33,056 nucleotides of DNA from Candidatus Halobeggiatoa sp. HSG11 (GTDB lineage Bacteria; Pseudomonadota; Gammaproteobacteria; Beggiatoales; Beggiatoaceae). Positions 23,624-33,056 of this stretch are shown here, piece by piece. Each line of letters begins with the position of its first letter. Positions within the stretch are counted from its first letter, which is position 1. A program made the translations under genes and the position numbers. The notes below the pieces were generated by a model. The model was given only the letters and a program-made list of their open reading frames with translations, had not been told where the DNA came from and ran no database searches. The stretch lies in NCBI GenBank assembly GCA_030378105.1, contig JAUCGL010000039.1, positions 1 through 33,056 on the forward strand. Reading direction: 5' to 3'.

Positions 23624-25390
23624 ATGAATACAGCAGGTTACAACTGGCAACAAATAATAAATATTGCTTTCCGACATAAACGGGAAATTATTTTAGCCAA
23701 TACAATCGCATTTATCGCAACATTCTTAAGCGTACCAGTCCCATTATTAATACCATTACTAGTTGACGAAGTACTGCTCGAACAACCAGATATTTTAGTT
23801 AATTTTGTCAATTTGATATTCCCAACCAACTGGCACGGCCCAATCTTAACTATAACAGCCATCACCCTATTAGTAGTCATATTACGACTCATCGTACTAG
23901 GTTTAAGAGTATGGCAAATACGTCAATTTGCTGTCATTTCTAAAGATGTTATTTACCGCATCCGCAAAGATTTAATCGCTCAATTACAAAGAGTTTCCAT
24001 GCGAGAATATGAAACCTTGGGGCGTGGCCAAGTAGTCTCCCACTTTGTAACTGATTTAGACAATATTGACCGATTTCTTGGAGTTAGCATCGGCAATTTT
24101 TTGGTAGCTGTTTTAACTATTTTAGGAGTTGCAGCAGTATTATTATGGATGCACTGGCAATTAGCTATTATAATACTATTAATCAATCCGTTAGTTATAT
24201 ATACCACCGTTAAATTAGGCCGCAAAGTCAGGATTTTGAAAAAAAAGGAAAATGCTTCTTATGCAGATTTCCAACAAAACTTAACCGAAACTTTAGAAGA
24301 AATTCAACAGATAAGAGCTTATAATCGAGAGCAACATTATTTAGGCAAAGTAATAACCAGTGCCAATCAAGTTAAAAATCATGCTATTGCTTATGCGTGG
24401 AAAAGTGATGTTGCTGGTAGACTATCTATTAATGTGTTTTTGTTAAGTTTTGAAATATTGAGAGCTGTCGGCATGTTGATGGTACTATTTGCAGATTTAA
24501 CCATCGGCCAGATGTTTGCGGTATTTGGTTATCTCTGGGTTATGTTAACTCCAATTCAGGAAATAATCGAAATTCAGTATAGCTATCACAATGCAGACGC
24601 TGCCTTGCAACGAGTCAATAAATTATTTACTTTAGCTTGGGAACCAAAATATTCCAATAACATCAATCCTTTTGTAAATAAAACAACAAGTTCGGTTCAG
24701 TTAAAAAATATAAGTTTTTCCTACAACAAAACGGTTCTTAATGATATTTCGCTTAATATAAAGGCTGGCGAAAAGGTAGCTTTTGTTGGTTCAAGCGGTA
24801 ATGGTAAAACTACCTTAGTACAGATTTTGATTGGTCTTAACACTCCTCAATTAGGTGAAATTCACTTTGATAATGTTCCAATCACAGAAATTGGTATGGA
24901 TACGGTGCGACAAAATGTTATTGCTGTCCTCCAACATCCAGTTTTAAATGGAACTTTGCGTTCTAGCCTAACTATGGGAAGGGAAATAGCCGATGAAAAA
25001 CTATGGCAAGCTATTGAAATAGCTCAGTTGACAGAAGTTGTTAAAGATATGCAAGCCGGTTTGGATACCATATTAGGTCAACGTGGAGTTAGGTTATCCG
25101 GTGGTCAACAACAGCGAGTTGCTATTGCAAGAATGATTCTTGCCAATCCAAAAGTGGTGATTTTAGATGAGGCAACTTCTGCTCTTGATGTGGAAACGGA
25201 AGCTAAATTATACGCTGCATTGAATAAATTTCTGCATGATAAAACCACCATTACCATTGCTCATCGTCTCAACACTGTTAAATCAGCAGACCGGATTTTT
25301 GTGATTGATAAAGGTAAAATAATTGAAGAAGGTAATCATACCAATTTATTGCAACAAGATGGTTTTTATGCGAAATTATATGATATTTAA
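23624..25390 (+). CDS. ABC transporter, fused permease and ATPase (exporter type)
   Basis: The 588-residue half-transporter has an N-terminal membrane domain with about six helices (to roughly residue 320) and a C-terminal ATPase. Walker A GSSGNGKTT lies near 388-396, the signature LSGGQQQR near 490, Walker B VVILDEATSALD near 508, and the H loop in TIAHRLNTV. Fused half-transporters of this class work as dimers to export lipids, peptides or drugs; the substrate cannot be read. No ribosome site is obvious before the ATG. It follows the broken FGE gene by 133 bp, with a strong hairpin in between, so co-transcription is uncertain. Confidence 0.92.
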   Translation: MNTAGYNWQQIINIAFRHKREIILANTIAFIATFLSVPVPLLIPLLVDEVLLEQPDILVNFVNLIFPTNWHGPILTITAITLLVVILRLIVLGLRVWQIRQFAVISKDVIYRIRKDLIAQLQRVSMREYETLGRGQVVSHFVTDLDNIDRFLGVSIGNFLVAVLTILGVAAVLLWMHWQLAIIILLINPLVIYTTVKLGRKVRILKKKENASYADFQQNLTETLEEIQQIRAYNREQHYLGKVITSANQVKNHAIAYAWKSDVAGRLSINVFLLSFEILRAVGMLMVLFADLTIGQMFAVFGYLWVMLTPIQEIIEIQYSYHNADAALQRVNKLFTLAWEPKYSNNINPFVNKTTSSVQLKNISFSYNKTVLNDISLNIKAGEKVAFVGSSGNGKTTLVQILIGLNTPQLGEIHFDNVPITEIGMDTVRQNVIAVLQHPVLNGTLRSSLTMGREIADEKLWQAIEIAQLTEVVKDMQAGLDTILGQRGVRLSGGQQQRVAIARMILANPKVVILDEATSALDVETEAKLYAALNKFLHDKTTITIAHRLNTVKSADRIFVIDKGKIIEEGNHTNLLQQDGFYAKLYDI

Positions 25391-25433
25391 GGATATAATG
25401 CCTCTATATTTTTTCAGATAAATAATTTCACTT

Positions 25434-25480
25434 AAAACCTACGAGGTTTCCAAAACTTCGCAGGTTTCATACGAATGTAT
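25434..25480 (-). repeat. Hairpin repeat, family D, copy 2, inverted
   Basis: Reverse complement of the unit at 12584-12628: stem AACCTACGAGGTTT/AACTTCGCAGGTT plus the outer CATACGAATGTA. It lies between two convergent genes (ABC exporter and sensor phosphatase), where it may terminate both. Confidence 0.65.
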
Positions 25481-25515
25481 CTTAATAAATGTCTATCTGA
25501 TAGGTCTAGGAACTT

Positions 25516-28500
25516 TTATTTCTGCTTCAAAACCAACAAAGTTATATCATCAATTACCTTTTGTTTTCCAATATAATCCTTAACATCAGCAATAACAGCC
25601 TGTTGCACTTCCAAAGAGCTTCCCAACCAATTATTACTAACAATATTGCATAAGCGTTCCAAACCATACTGCTGTTCTTCAAAATTCTGAGCTTCAGTTA
25701 TTCCATCGGTAAATAAAACTATGCCATCACCGGGTTGCAAAGTTATTTCCTGATGGGAAGTAAACTTAGTTATATCAGCTAACATGCCAACGGAAAAACC
25801 TAATTTAAGTGTATCAATAAGTTCAATTTCACCATTTTTTCGTACTAATAAAACTTCTTCGTGTTGTCCAGTTAATTGCAAAGTTCCATTTTGATAGTCC
25901 AACAATGATAAAGTGAGATTTTTATCTGTTTCCATCCGTTTGGCATTGTGATAAATAGTGCGGTTGATGATATTTAAAAACTGTTCTGGATTGTCAATAC
26001 CGGCCAACAATAAAGCTCGCACTGTTGTTTGTACCATCAGCATCAATACCCCACTTTCCAAACCATGCCCAGTCACATCCCCAATACCAATTTTGATATG
26101 ACCATCATGGTTCAGAACTTCATAATAATCGCCACCAATTTCATCAGCCGGTTCCATAAAACCAGCAATGTCTAAATTATCAATCTGTTGTAATTCTGCT
26201 TCTTTAGGTAACACTAGCTGTTGTAAATGTTTAGCCACATCTAATTCAGCACCCATACGTAAATTATCAGCAGTCAGAGTTTTCAAAGATAAATGAGTCT
26301 TAATTCTAGCCAACAGTTCTTCTTTGGAAATTGGCTTAACCATGTAATCATTTGCACCAGCATCTAAACCCTGAACTAAATCTTCTACTTGGTTCTTGGC
26401 AGTTAATAATAATATAGGCATTTCAACAGCTTGCCATTTTTTTCTCAGTTGATTTGTTACTTCATAACCAGTCATCTGTGGCATCATGACATCCAGTAAA
26501 ATAACATCTGGTATAAAGCCATCATCTATGAATTTTAAGGCTTCAATGCCAGAAGTTGCTTGGATGATATTATAATTTTGCAAAGATAAATGGTTATGTA
26601 AAACTTGTAAATTAACTGGTTCGTCATCAACAATTAATACTTTGAAAGTAGTCGTAGTTAAACTTTCTGTATCATTTTCTTCATTAAGTTCAGTTATATC
26701 TGTGTGGGTTACAATTTTGCTCAATTTAGGTGGTTGTGCAGAAATAGGAACAGCCGATTCTTGTGAAGATGGTAAAGTAAAAATAAACTTTGAACCGATG
26801 CCTAAAACAGATTCTACCTGAATTTTGCCCCCATGTAATTCCACCAATTTTTTGGTAACTGCCAAACCCAAACCGGTACCGCCATATTTTCTGGCAGTAA
26901 AACCTTCAGCCTGTTCAAAAGACTCGAAAATTCTATCTAATTTATCGGCATGAATACCAATTCCTTCATCTGCAATTGTTATTTGTATTTGCTGTTCATT
27001 GATAGCTTGAGCTGAAATCGTTATGTATCCCTGCTCAGTGAATTTAATCGCATTACCAATCAAATTGTGTAAAATCTGTTGTAAGCGATTTTCATCAGCA
27101 AATACAGAAAGTAAGTCAAGTTTAACTTTATTAACAAATGTTATTTCTTTTTGAGCTATTAAAGGCTGGCTAAGAGTCAATACCATATCAACAATGGAAT
27201 GTAATTCAAGTGGTTTTAATTGCAAACCTAAATCATGATGTTTTAACTTAGAGAAGTCAAGAATATCATCAACTAAAGAAGATAAACGTTTACCACTAGT
27301 TGCGATCATAGCAAGATTAGAACTAGTCCGTTTGTTTAATTCACCAGTAGCACCATCTATCAGAGATTCTGCTATACCAATAATCCCATTGAGAGGAGTG
27401 CGTAATTCATGGGAAGTATTAGCTAAAAATTCATCTTTCAGTTTATTTGCTTCTCGTAACGATTTTTCACGGGCTTGAATTTCATCACTCATGGTATTAA
27501 ACGAATTAGCCAAACGACCTAATTCATCTTGTCGTTTCATGTCCAGTTGAATATCAAAATGCCCCTTGGTTATATGTTCAGTGGCATTAATAAGATGGTT
27601 AAGTGGTTTAGCTACTTGTTTACGTAACACTACAAATAACACTGTTATTTCAATCAGCAAGGAGAGAATACCCAAAACTAAAATAAAACTGGCAGTATCA
27701 AATGCTAATTTGGTAAGTAATGATTTGGGATAAACCGTGACAAAATACCAGTCTGGCCCCTCAATCTTTGTCACAGCAAGGTATTCGTTATCATTTTCAA
27801 TAACAACTTTATCATCTGGACGATTTGTTACTGATTGGAAAATATCTGACAAATGTTTATCATCCGATTTAAGAAGATCAAATTCGCCACTTGCATCCAT
27901 AATTTGATTCATGTGTTGAGGGTGTACAATGAGGCGACCATCTTCACGAAATATTATGTTATGAGTACCTTCAATATGATTGGCTATGGTTCTTTCGAAT
28001 AGTTCATTAAGAAAGATATCATTTACAACAGTGGCAATATGCTTATCTGCTATATCAATTGGTGTATCGCAGGATATCATCCAAATTTTAGAAATTTTTT
28101 CGTAGAATAGTCCAGTACAAACAAATTCTCGTTCGGGATTATGTTTTTTATCAGCAATCCAGCCCCATTCTTCATCAGGTATATAAAGATCAGTAGTTGC
28201 TTCCTGAACCCAGGTTGGATATTCAGGCCAATAAACAGCTTCTATATTCTCAGGAGCAAAAATTCCTGTATCTTGAAAACGATTGTGCCAAACTTTGCCG
28301 TACAATGTTGCTAGTTTATAAAAAGTGAGTACACGCCGCCGAATATCTGCATCAATGGTTAGCGTTTCATCAACATAAACTCCAGCTTGTCGTGTGCCAT
28401 CAAATATTTCTGGCCGATTTCTAATTACTCCATCTGGAGTTCTAACAAACAATCGATCAAATTCGGCTTTGGGGTCTTGTTCTCCTAATTTTTCCAGTTG

Positions 28501-28740
28501 CCACAATAATTCTTTTTTGAGTTCAAGATGGTTGTCTTTTGCTAGTAAAAACAAAGTACTTTCATATTTTCCTCGTTCACTAATGTATTTATCAAGCTGC
28601 TCGACAACCTGTGATTTTAAGTTAGACATGATGTGCCAATAGCTAACTAATGTCACAGCAATGATAATGAACGCTATTCTAACACCCATTTTAATAATGG
28701 TTGTACGAGTAAGCGATTGTTTGATTTGTTGAAATGGCAT
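25516..28740 (-). CDS. Membrane sensor: Cache-like, HAMP, HisKA, HATPase, REC and PP2C (SpoIIE/RsbU) phosphatase
   Basis: A 1074-residue fusion. Membrane segments near 17-37 and 346-372 enclose a periplasmic Cache-like sensor domain (about 40-340). HAMP spans about 375-425. HisKA has phospho-acceptor His444 in TSHELRTPLNG, and HATPase shows GNAIKFTEQ, DEGIGI and GTGLGLAV. The receiver has VDDEPVN and Asp750 in LLDVMMP. A C-terminal PP2C-type phosphatase (about 860-1074) has the metal motifs GGDYYE, GDVTGHG and LFTDGITEA. The order sensor-kinase-receiver-phosphatase in one chain suggests that phosphorylation controls a Ser/Thr phosphatase, as in RsbU-type stress switches; the target is not in the window. 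AGGAG 7 nt before the ATG supports the start. Confidence 0.93.
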   Translation of the reverse strand: MPFQQIKQSLTRTTIIKMGVRIAFIIIAVTLVSYWHIMSNLKSQVVEQLDKYISERGKYESTLFLLAKDNHLELKKELLWQLEKLGEQDPKAEFDRLFVRTPDGVIRNRPEIFDGTRQAGVYVDETLTIDADIRRRVLTFYKLATLYGKVWHNRFQDTGIFAPENIEAVYWPEYPTWVQEATTDLYIPDEEWGWIADKKHNPEREFVCTGLFYEKISKIWMISCDTPIDIADKHIATVVNDIFLNELFERTIANHIEGTHNIIFREDGRLIVHPQHMNQIMDASGEFDLLKSDDKHLSDIFQSVTNRPDDKVVIENDNEYLAVTKIEGPDWYFVTVYPKSLLTKLAFDTASFILVLGILSLLIEITVLFVVLRKQVAKPLNHLINATEHITKGHFDIQLDMKRQDELGRLANSFNTMSDEIQAREKSLREANKLKDEFLANTSHELRTPLNGIIGIAESLIDGATGELNKRTSSNLAMIATSGKRLSSLVDDILDFSKLKHHDLGLQLKPLELHSIVDMVLTLSQPLIAQKEITFVNKVKLDLLSVFADENRLQQILHNLIGNAIKFTEQGYITISAQAINEQQIQITIADEGIGIHADKLDRIFESFEQAEGFTARKYGGTGLGLAVTKKLVELHGGKIQVESVLGIGSKFIFTLPSSQESAVPISAQPPKLSKIVTHTDITELNEENDTESLTTTTFKVLIVDDEPVNLQVLHNHLSLQNYNIIQATSGIEALKFIDDGFIPDVILLDVMMPQMTGYEVTNQLRKKWQAVEMPILLLTAKNQVEDLVQGLDAGANDYMVKPISKEELLARIKTHLSLKTLTADNLRMGAELDVAKHLQQLVLPKEAELQQIDNLDIAGFMEPADEIGGDYYEVLNHDGHIKIGIGDVTGHGLESGVLMLMVQTTVRALLLAGIDNPEQFLNIINRTIYHNAKRMETDKNLTLSLLDYQNGTLQLTGQHEEVLLVRKNGEIELIDTLKLGFSVGMLADITKFTSHQEITLQPGDGIVLFTDGITEAQNFEEQQYGLERLCNIVSNNWLGSSLEVQQAVIADVKDYIGKQKVIDDITLLVLKQK

Positions 28741-28963
28741 ATATTACTCCTAATAAAGTTGTATTTAGTTTTAATTCTAATCAGGTTAAATTCAGCATAG
28801 GCTTGGATTATAATGAAATTCAAAAAAAATATGCTTAAATATGAGTAATTTAAATCAAATTAATAAAACATCTAATTAATTGATATTTAACATTTTTTAG
28901 TTTTTTTCATAATTCAAGTCCAGTACCTTGTATATTGGCTAAAATAGATTTGGAAAATTTTTG

Positions 28964-29053
28964 GGTAGTCCTGCAATATGTAGTGTTAAACCTACTACGT
29001 TTTTGAAACCTAGTAGTTTTTTTGGAGTAGCCACTACTTTCTATAGGACTACC
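28964..29053 (+). repeat. Miniature inverted-repeat element, family B, copy 2
   Basis: 90 bp with ends GGTAGTCCT and AGGACTACC, a perfect 9-bp terminal inverted repeat, and the same internal hairpin (CTACTACG/CTAGTAG) as copy 1. Confidence 0.85.
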
Positions 29054-29285
29054 AAAGATTAAATTTTAATAACTTATTTTAAGTATCAAAACAAATCAGA
29101 AAATCACCATGAATGAGATTAACATACTAAAAAATTAAAACAAAGTTGTAAGTAAAATTATTCCAAAAACAGATAGTCGAACAAATATATCTCCATTTGA
29201 ATTTGTAATTGGTTTATTATTCAGTAATTTGGTAGGCAAAAAAAATATTTATCAAGTTTTTTAGACGCAAGCATTGCGTTTCTAC

Positions 29286-29349
29286 AAAATGGTGGATTTC
29301 ATTCTATCCACCCTACACTCGATATTTTTGACTTGTGTATAACGATGAG
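29286..29349 (+). repeat. Partial family E foldback repeat
   Basis: AAAATGGTGGATTTCATTC to GTGTATAACGATGAG matches the right half of the element at the window end, with one small deletion. The left terminal repeat is not found upstream. Confidence 0.7.
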
Positions 29350-29377
29350 GAATATTTGTAGGGGTTATTATTTATTG

Positions 29378-29468
29378 GGTAGTCCTAATAGAAAGTAGTG
29401 ATAGCTTCAAAAAAACTACTAGGTTTCAAAAACCTAGTAGGTTTAACACTACATATTGCAGGACTACC
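29378..29468 (-). repeat. Miniature inverted-repeat element, family B, copy 3, inverted
   Basis: 91 bp, the reverse complement of copy 2 with few changes. A second right end (TGTAGGACTACC) follows six bases later, as if two insertions or a partial excision happened here. Confidence 0.85.
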
Positions 29469-29675
29469 ATTTATTGTAGGACTACCATAGTCGAGTTATA
29501 CATTTTTTACTTTTTTACCTGTGGATAACGAGAAGTTACAGCAAATATATCCAACTATTTGATAGTTAAGTATTAAGTTTCACTTTTTAACTTAAAATAA
29601 GAAAAAAATTGGCATATTTAACAATCTATTGCTACACTCTTTAATATCTTAAACTTTAAATTAATGGAGACAGCA

Positions 29676-32600
29676 ATGTCAATTTTACGTTCCATATTAT
29701 ATGGGATTATTTTATTAAGTTTTTCAACTCACGCTTTACAATTGAGTTTAGAATCTACTGATACTGGTACACAAATCATGGTAAGTAATGACCAAGATTT
29801 ACATGATGTTGATGTGTATTTAGTATGGTTTAATTTAGATGCCGAAAAAGACATATTTAAGTCATTAATGGCATCTTCGAAATGGAAAAAAGGCTTATTA
29901 CCAGTATATTCCAAACCTATTGATATAAGCTCGTTTGAATCGTTCAAAGCTGCTGATTTCGATGAACCTTGTCCAGAAGATCAGCGTTGTTTTTTAGCTT
30001 TGGTAGCAGTTGAGGCTGGTGAAAATCCAGTTGATAGTGAATCTTGGCAAGCTTCCACCTTATTGCCATTGAGTTTAGCAGCAGGTAGAGAGCGTTTACC
30101 GGGCCAACAATTCTTTTTAGCTAACGACTATGTTAATCGTTATAACTTACCAATGGGAGCTATTGATGAATCTGCTCCTGAAGATGGTGGTATGGAGGTT
30201 GTTAGCCCAGCATTATCTCCAACTAGTGATACAGCTAAAACAACAGAAGCTGGGGCCGATATAACCACTGAAAAACCTGATATTTTTCGTTTAGTTGGAA
30301 ATAAATTATTATATGCTAATGAAGCAGCTAAAAGATTTCAAGTTATTGATGTATCAGATGTTTCCAATCCAAGTTTAATCGGCTGGACCGCTTTATCCGG
30401 TAATCCAAAAGAACTGTATGTGCTGAATGACTACTATATATTGTTGCAAATTAATTATGATGGTGGTTTCGATGAGCCAAAAACTGAATTAATTGTTTTA
30501 CAACAAGGTGATGGTAATATTTTAAATACCGTGCAGGAGATGAGCATACCCGGAAGATTTATTGAGTCACGGCGACGAGGTAATTTTATTTATAGTGTTA
30601 GTCAAGAGTATAGCCATAATAACTATGGTTTCAAAGAAGAAGAATGTGCAGTTTGTAATTCTGTTGCTAGTATTAATAACAAAAATCATTTAACTATTAA
30701 TGTATTAGAGCTAAAAGAAAATGGCAAATTAGAGTTAGTTGATGAAACCAAAATTCTCGGTTATTCTCCACAGATAGCTATTTTCTCAGATAATTTGGTG
30801 ATTGCTAATCATAATCCTGAAGAGGAAAAATGGCAAACTACCCAAATTCAAGTATTTGATTTAACTCAATCTGATCCGTTAGTTGAATTTCCACAAGTAA
30901 AAGTACCCGGTCAAGTACCATCAGAATTTCATTTAAGTGTTTTAAATCAACAATTACGGGTTGTTTATGGCCCAGAAGATCGTACCGATGGTAGCACTTT
31001 AGCTATTTATAATTTGAGTCCACAAGCAGTTAGTTTAGTTGGTAAAGTTGATAAGATAGCTCCGGGTGAAGGTTTATTTGCTACTCGATTTGTCAATGAT
31101 ACAGCTTATGTGGTGACTTACGAACGGACTGATCCATTGTGGGTTATTGATCTCAGTGATTCTTCCAATCCAACGATACTTGGTGAATTAATAATACCCG
31201 GTTGGTCAGAAAAAATGTTCTTCCATGAAAATCGTCTGTTTGCAGTTGGTATAGATGATCAGGCTAAGGAAAATGAGGAATTTAATCGGGCAAGAAGAGT
31301 TGCTGTTTCTCTATTTAACGTTGAAGACCCTACCAAGCCAACTTTAATAAATCGCATAACTCCTTTAGTTGGTCAAACCTCTCATAGTTGGTCACCAGCA
31401 TTAGATGATGAAAGAGCTTTATTATTGAATTGGCAAGATTCTTTTGCTGCTTTGCCGATAAATTCATGGTATCAAAATAGTAACAATCATTTACAAATTG
31501 TATCATTTGCTGACGATAAGTTGAAAGATGTTGGTTTATTGTCAACTCCAACTGATCTGCAACGTAGTTTAATGCTAGATTCCAATATATTAGCTGGCTT
31601 GGGCAATCAATCTTTAGTTACTTTGAGCTGGGGAGTTGATAAAAAACCAGAAATATTAGCTGAATTAGAATTGGCTACTAATTTGACTTGGTTGCAGCAA
31701 GAAAATGGATATTTGTGGAGTGCGGCAAGAGGCAATCAAGGTTATCATCGTTTTTATCGTTACAATACCAATGATTTGGAAACTCCAGAACAGAATTGGT
31801 CATTAATGAAAGGCGATAGCTGGTCGTTAAAGAGAGGCTATAACAATCTGGTGACGGATGATGCAATGGTAGTATTTTATAATCAATATGAAGAACCTTT
31901 AGGGATTCAAATATTGGATAAAAATACTGGAGAATTATCTCCTCCACTACAATTGTTCAAAAATGCAGCAAGTCACGAAAAGCAAGGTATACCAGCCGAT
32001 GATGTATGGTATGACCGCCGTTCACCTTTGTTGCACGAAGGAATATTATATATTGCCGAGCAACGGTCTTTCAAACCAAGTCCTAATATGATATTGCCTA
32101 TGCCTGAAAAAGATTATTGGCAATCACAGTGGATATTAAGAAGTTGGAACTTGCAAGCTAATGAGTCAATGGAAGCACCTATACGATCAATTCCGGGTGA
32201 ACCATTGGCAATAACGGCATCTGGTGATTTAATAACTAAAGAGTGGAGTGAAAATAAGCAGCAACGTTTGAATTTGTTAGCATTGAAAGAAAATAATGCA
32301 GTGTTACTTGGGGATTATTATTTGCAATGTGATGGTTATTCAACATTTATGTGGGCTGATAATACGTTGTATACAAGTTGTCGCAATGAACCTGATTATA
32401 ATGAACCAATTCGACTTGATGAACCGATGCTGATAGAAACAATGTCTGATGAAGCATCTTCGGATGAAGTTGAGGTTGCAGAAGTTAAGTCAACAAGAGA
32501 TTCTCAGGATCAGCCAGTTGAAGAGTTTGTCCCAACCACTCAAATAACACAGTTGAGTCCAACCGATAAAGGTTTTGTTGAAGTTGGTAGTTGGACTTTT

Positions 32601-32873
32601 CCTAACTGGGTTAATTTACAATCTGCAATTGATGGAGTTGTGTTATTAAGTTTAAATAATTATTGGCCATATCATTATGCTTCGATGGGGAAATTATCAA
32701 TAGCTCCTATACATGAATCTGATTGCAATGTTTATCAGTTAATTCCTGAACAGGAACCGGTATTGCTGAAAAATTTGGAAACTTGTTTCTATAATAATGA
32801 TGGAATGGTGATGACTCCTGAGCAAATTTGGACAGCCGAAGGGTATGCTGGTATTAAAAATACTAAATTTTAA
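29676..32873 (+). CDS. Secreted beta-propeller-like protein
   Basis: The ATG at 29676 has GGAG 6 nt upstream and is preferred over 29664. The 1065-residue protein has a signal peptide (MSILRSILYGIILLSFSTHA). An N-terminal domain to about 170 carries a Cys pair in CPEDQRC. A low-complexity linker (about 175-205) follows, then a long run of beta-rich repeats of the propeller type, with recurring phrases VIDVSDVSNPSLIGW, VIDLSDSSNPTILGE and LFNVEDPTKPTLINR. This resembles secreted beta-propeller proteins (LVIVD-type or Beta_propel). A Ser/Glu/Val-rich spacer lies near 920-950. No catalytic motif is recognised, and no membrane anchor or sorting signal is at the C-terminus. Confidence 0.75.
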   Translation: MSILRSILYGIILLSFSTHALQLSLESTDTGTQIMVSNDQDLHDVDVYLVWFNLDAEKDIFKSLMASSKWKKGLLPVYSKPIDISSFESFKAADFDEPCPEDQRCFLALVAVEAGENPVDSESWQASTLLPLSLAAGRERLPGQQFFLANDYVNRYNLPMGAIDESAPEDGGMEVVSPALSPTSDTAKTTEAGADITTEKPDIFRLVGNKLLYANEAAKRFQVIDVSDVSNPSLIGWTALSGNPKELYVLNDYYILLQINYDGGFDEPKTELIVLQQGDGNILNTVQEMSIPGRFIESRRRGNFIYSVSQEYSHNNYGFKEEECAVCNSVASINNKNHLTINVLELKENGKLELVDETKILGYSPQIAIFSDNLVIANHNPEEEKWQTTQIQVFDLTQSDPLVEFPQVKVPGQVPSEFHLSVLNQQLRVVYGPEDRTDGSTLAIYNLSPQAVSLVGKVDKIAPGEGLFATRFVNDTAYVVTYERTDPLWVIDLSDSSNPTILGELIIPGWSEKMFFHENRLFAVGIDDQAKENEEFNRARRVAVSLFNVEDPTKPTLINRITPLVGQTSHSWSPALDDERALLLNWQDSFAALPINSWYQNSNNHLQIVSFADDKLKDVGLLSTPTDLQRSLMLDSNILAGLGNQSLVTLSWGVDKKPEILAELELATNLTWLQQENGYLWSAARGNQGYHRFYRYNTNDLETPEQNWSLMKGDSWSLKRGYNNLVTDDAMVVFYNQYEEPLGIQILDKNTGELSPPLQLFKNAASHEKQGIPADDVWYDRRSPLLHEGILYIAEQRSFKPSPNMILPMPEKDYWQSQWILRSWNLQANESMEAPIRSIPGEPLAITASGDLITKEWSENKQQRLNLLALKENNAVLLGDYYLQCDGYSTFMWADNTLYTSCRNEPDYNEPIRLDEPMLIETMSDEASSDEVEVAEVKSTRDSQDQPVEEFVPTTQITQLSPTDKGFVEVGSWTFPNWVNLQSAIDGVVLLSLNNYWPYHYASMGKLSIAPIHESDCNVYQLIPEQEPVLLKNLETCFYNNDGMVMTPEQIWTAEGYAGIKNTKF

Positions 32874-32897
32874 TTTTTTGTTCCCAGTATTTTATGT

Positions 32898-33056
32898 CTC
32901 ATCGTTATACACAAGCATTTAAGTATTTGAAATGAAAATATATTATGTAGGGTGGGTAGTAACGAAGTGGAAACCCACCGAACCTTCAAAATGGTGGATT
33001 TCATTTCATTCTATCCACCCTACATTTGTTACTTTTGACTTATGTATAACGATGAG
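32898..33056. repeat. Foldback element, family E, running to the window end
   Basis: CTCATCGTTATACACAAG at 32898-32915 is the inverse of 33039-33056 with 17 of 18 matches. The interior has a second inverted pair (TGTAGGGTGG near 32946 and CCACCCTACA near 33015). It begins 25 bp after the propeller gene stop and may also act as its terminator. The right end coincides with the window edge, so any flanking duplication cannot be seen. Confidence 0.7.

Larger units (their letters stand above)
28741..29675. other. Gene-free stretch with miniature elements
   Basis: Two family B copies (28964-29053; 29378-29468, inverted) and a partial family E copy (29286-29349) are here, with a small hairpin GACGCAA/TTGCGTT near 29264-29281. 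A stray family B end (TGTAGGACTACC) lies just after the inverted copy. The rest is AT-rich. The promoter of the secreted propeller gene is expected in 29490-29660, but no clear -35/-10 pair is seen. Confidence 0.65.

Noticed and set aside
31330-31947. Minus-strand ORFs inside the propeller gene
   Set aside because: They are shadows of a well-supported plus-strand gene, with no motifs or ribosome sites.

Overview
The window is AT-rich, carries many dispersed palindromic repeats, and reads as chromosome of a gammaproteobacterium. HflD, a DksA with the gammaproteobacterial N-terminus, and a PurN with Escherichia coli-like residue spacing support this. The mix of multi-domain signalling proteins, formylglycine-generating-enzyme (FGE) fold proteins and abundant foldback repeats resembles large sulfur oxidisers (Beggiatoa/Thioploca, Thiotrichales). 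That last placement is inference; no rRNA or tRNA was seen.

Layout. 1-265: a transposase tail and bare sequence. 266-5403 (minus): trxB, then a soluble hybrid histidine kinase, separated by a nested palindrome with a possible target duplication. 5593-6944 (plus): a HipA/CtkA-like kinase preceded by a small, probably frameshifted ORF. 6945-9268: a repeat copy, a decayed coding remnant, a small periplasmic protein overlapping purN, then a palindrome-rich gap. 9269-11741 (minus): a surface protein whose start region contains a run of 14 G, kdsA, and arsM coupled to kdsA. 11906-14131 (plus): a Tll0287-like haem protein and an oligopeptide-type binding lipoprotein. 14147-18858 (minus): a small glycine-rich membrane protein and a 1327-residue membrane-anchored HEAT-like repeat protein. 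18859-19848: a nest of miniature inverted-repeat elements. 19849-21713 (plus): hflD, xseB, dksA, folA. 22058-23490 (plus): a DUF4062-FGE protein broken by a 1-nt frameshift in a G run. 23624-25390 (plus): an ABC exporter. 25516-28740 (minus): a sensor fusing histidine kinase, receiver and PP2C phosphatase. 28741-29675: more miniature elements. 29676-32873 (plus): a secreted beta-propeller-like protein. The window ends in another foldback element.

How the genes work together. Housekeeping functions (thioredoxin reduction, purine and folate metabolism, Kdo synthesis, stringent response) are interleaved with two large phosphorelay proteins and several loci that look built for variation. The main ones are the FGE-fold protein, whose 3' end has the layout of a diversity-generating-retroelement (DGR) variable region and is followed by a 15-bp-stem hairpin; the poly-G secreted protein, a likely phase-variable switch; and the HEAT-like array, whose copies are near-identical in DNA and which continues as decayed units past its stop codon. 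No reverse transcriptase or template repeat is in the window, so any DGR machinery would act in trans from elsewhere.

All calls come from reading the sequence and recalled family knowledge; no database search was run.
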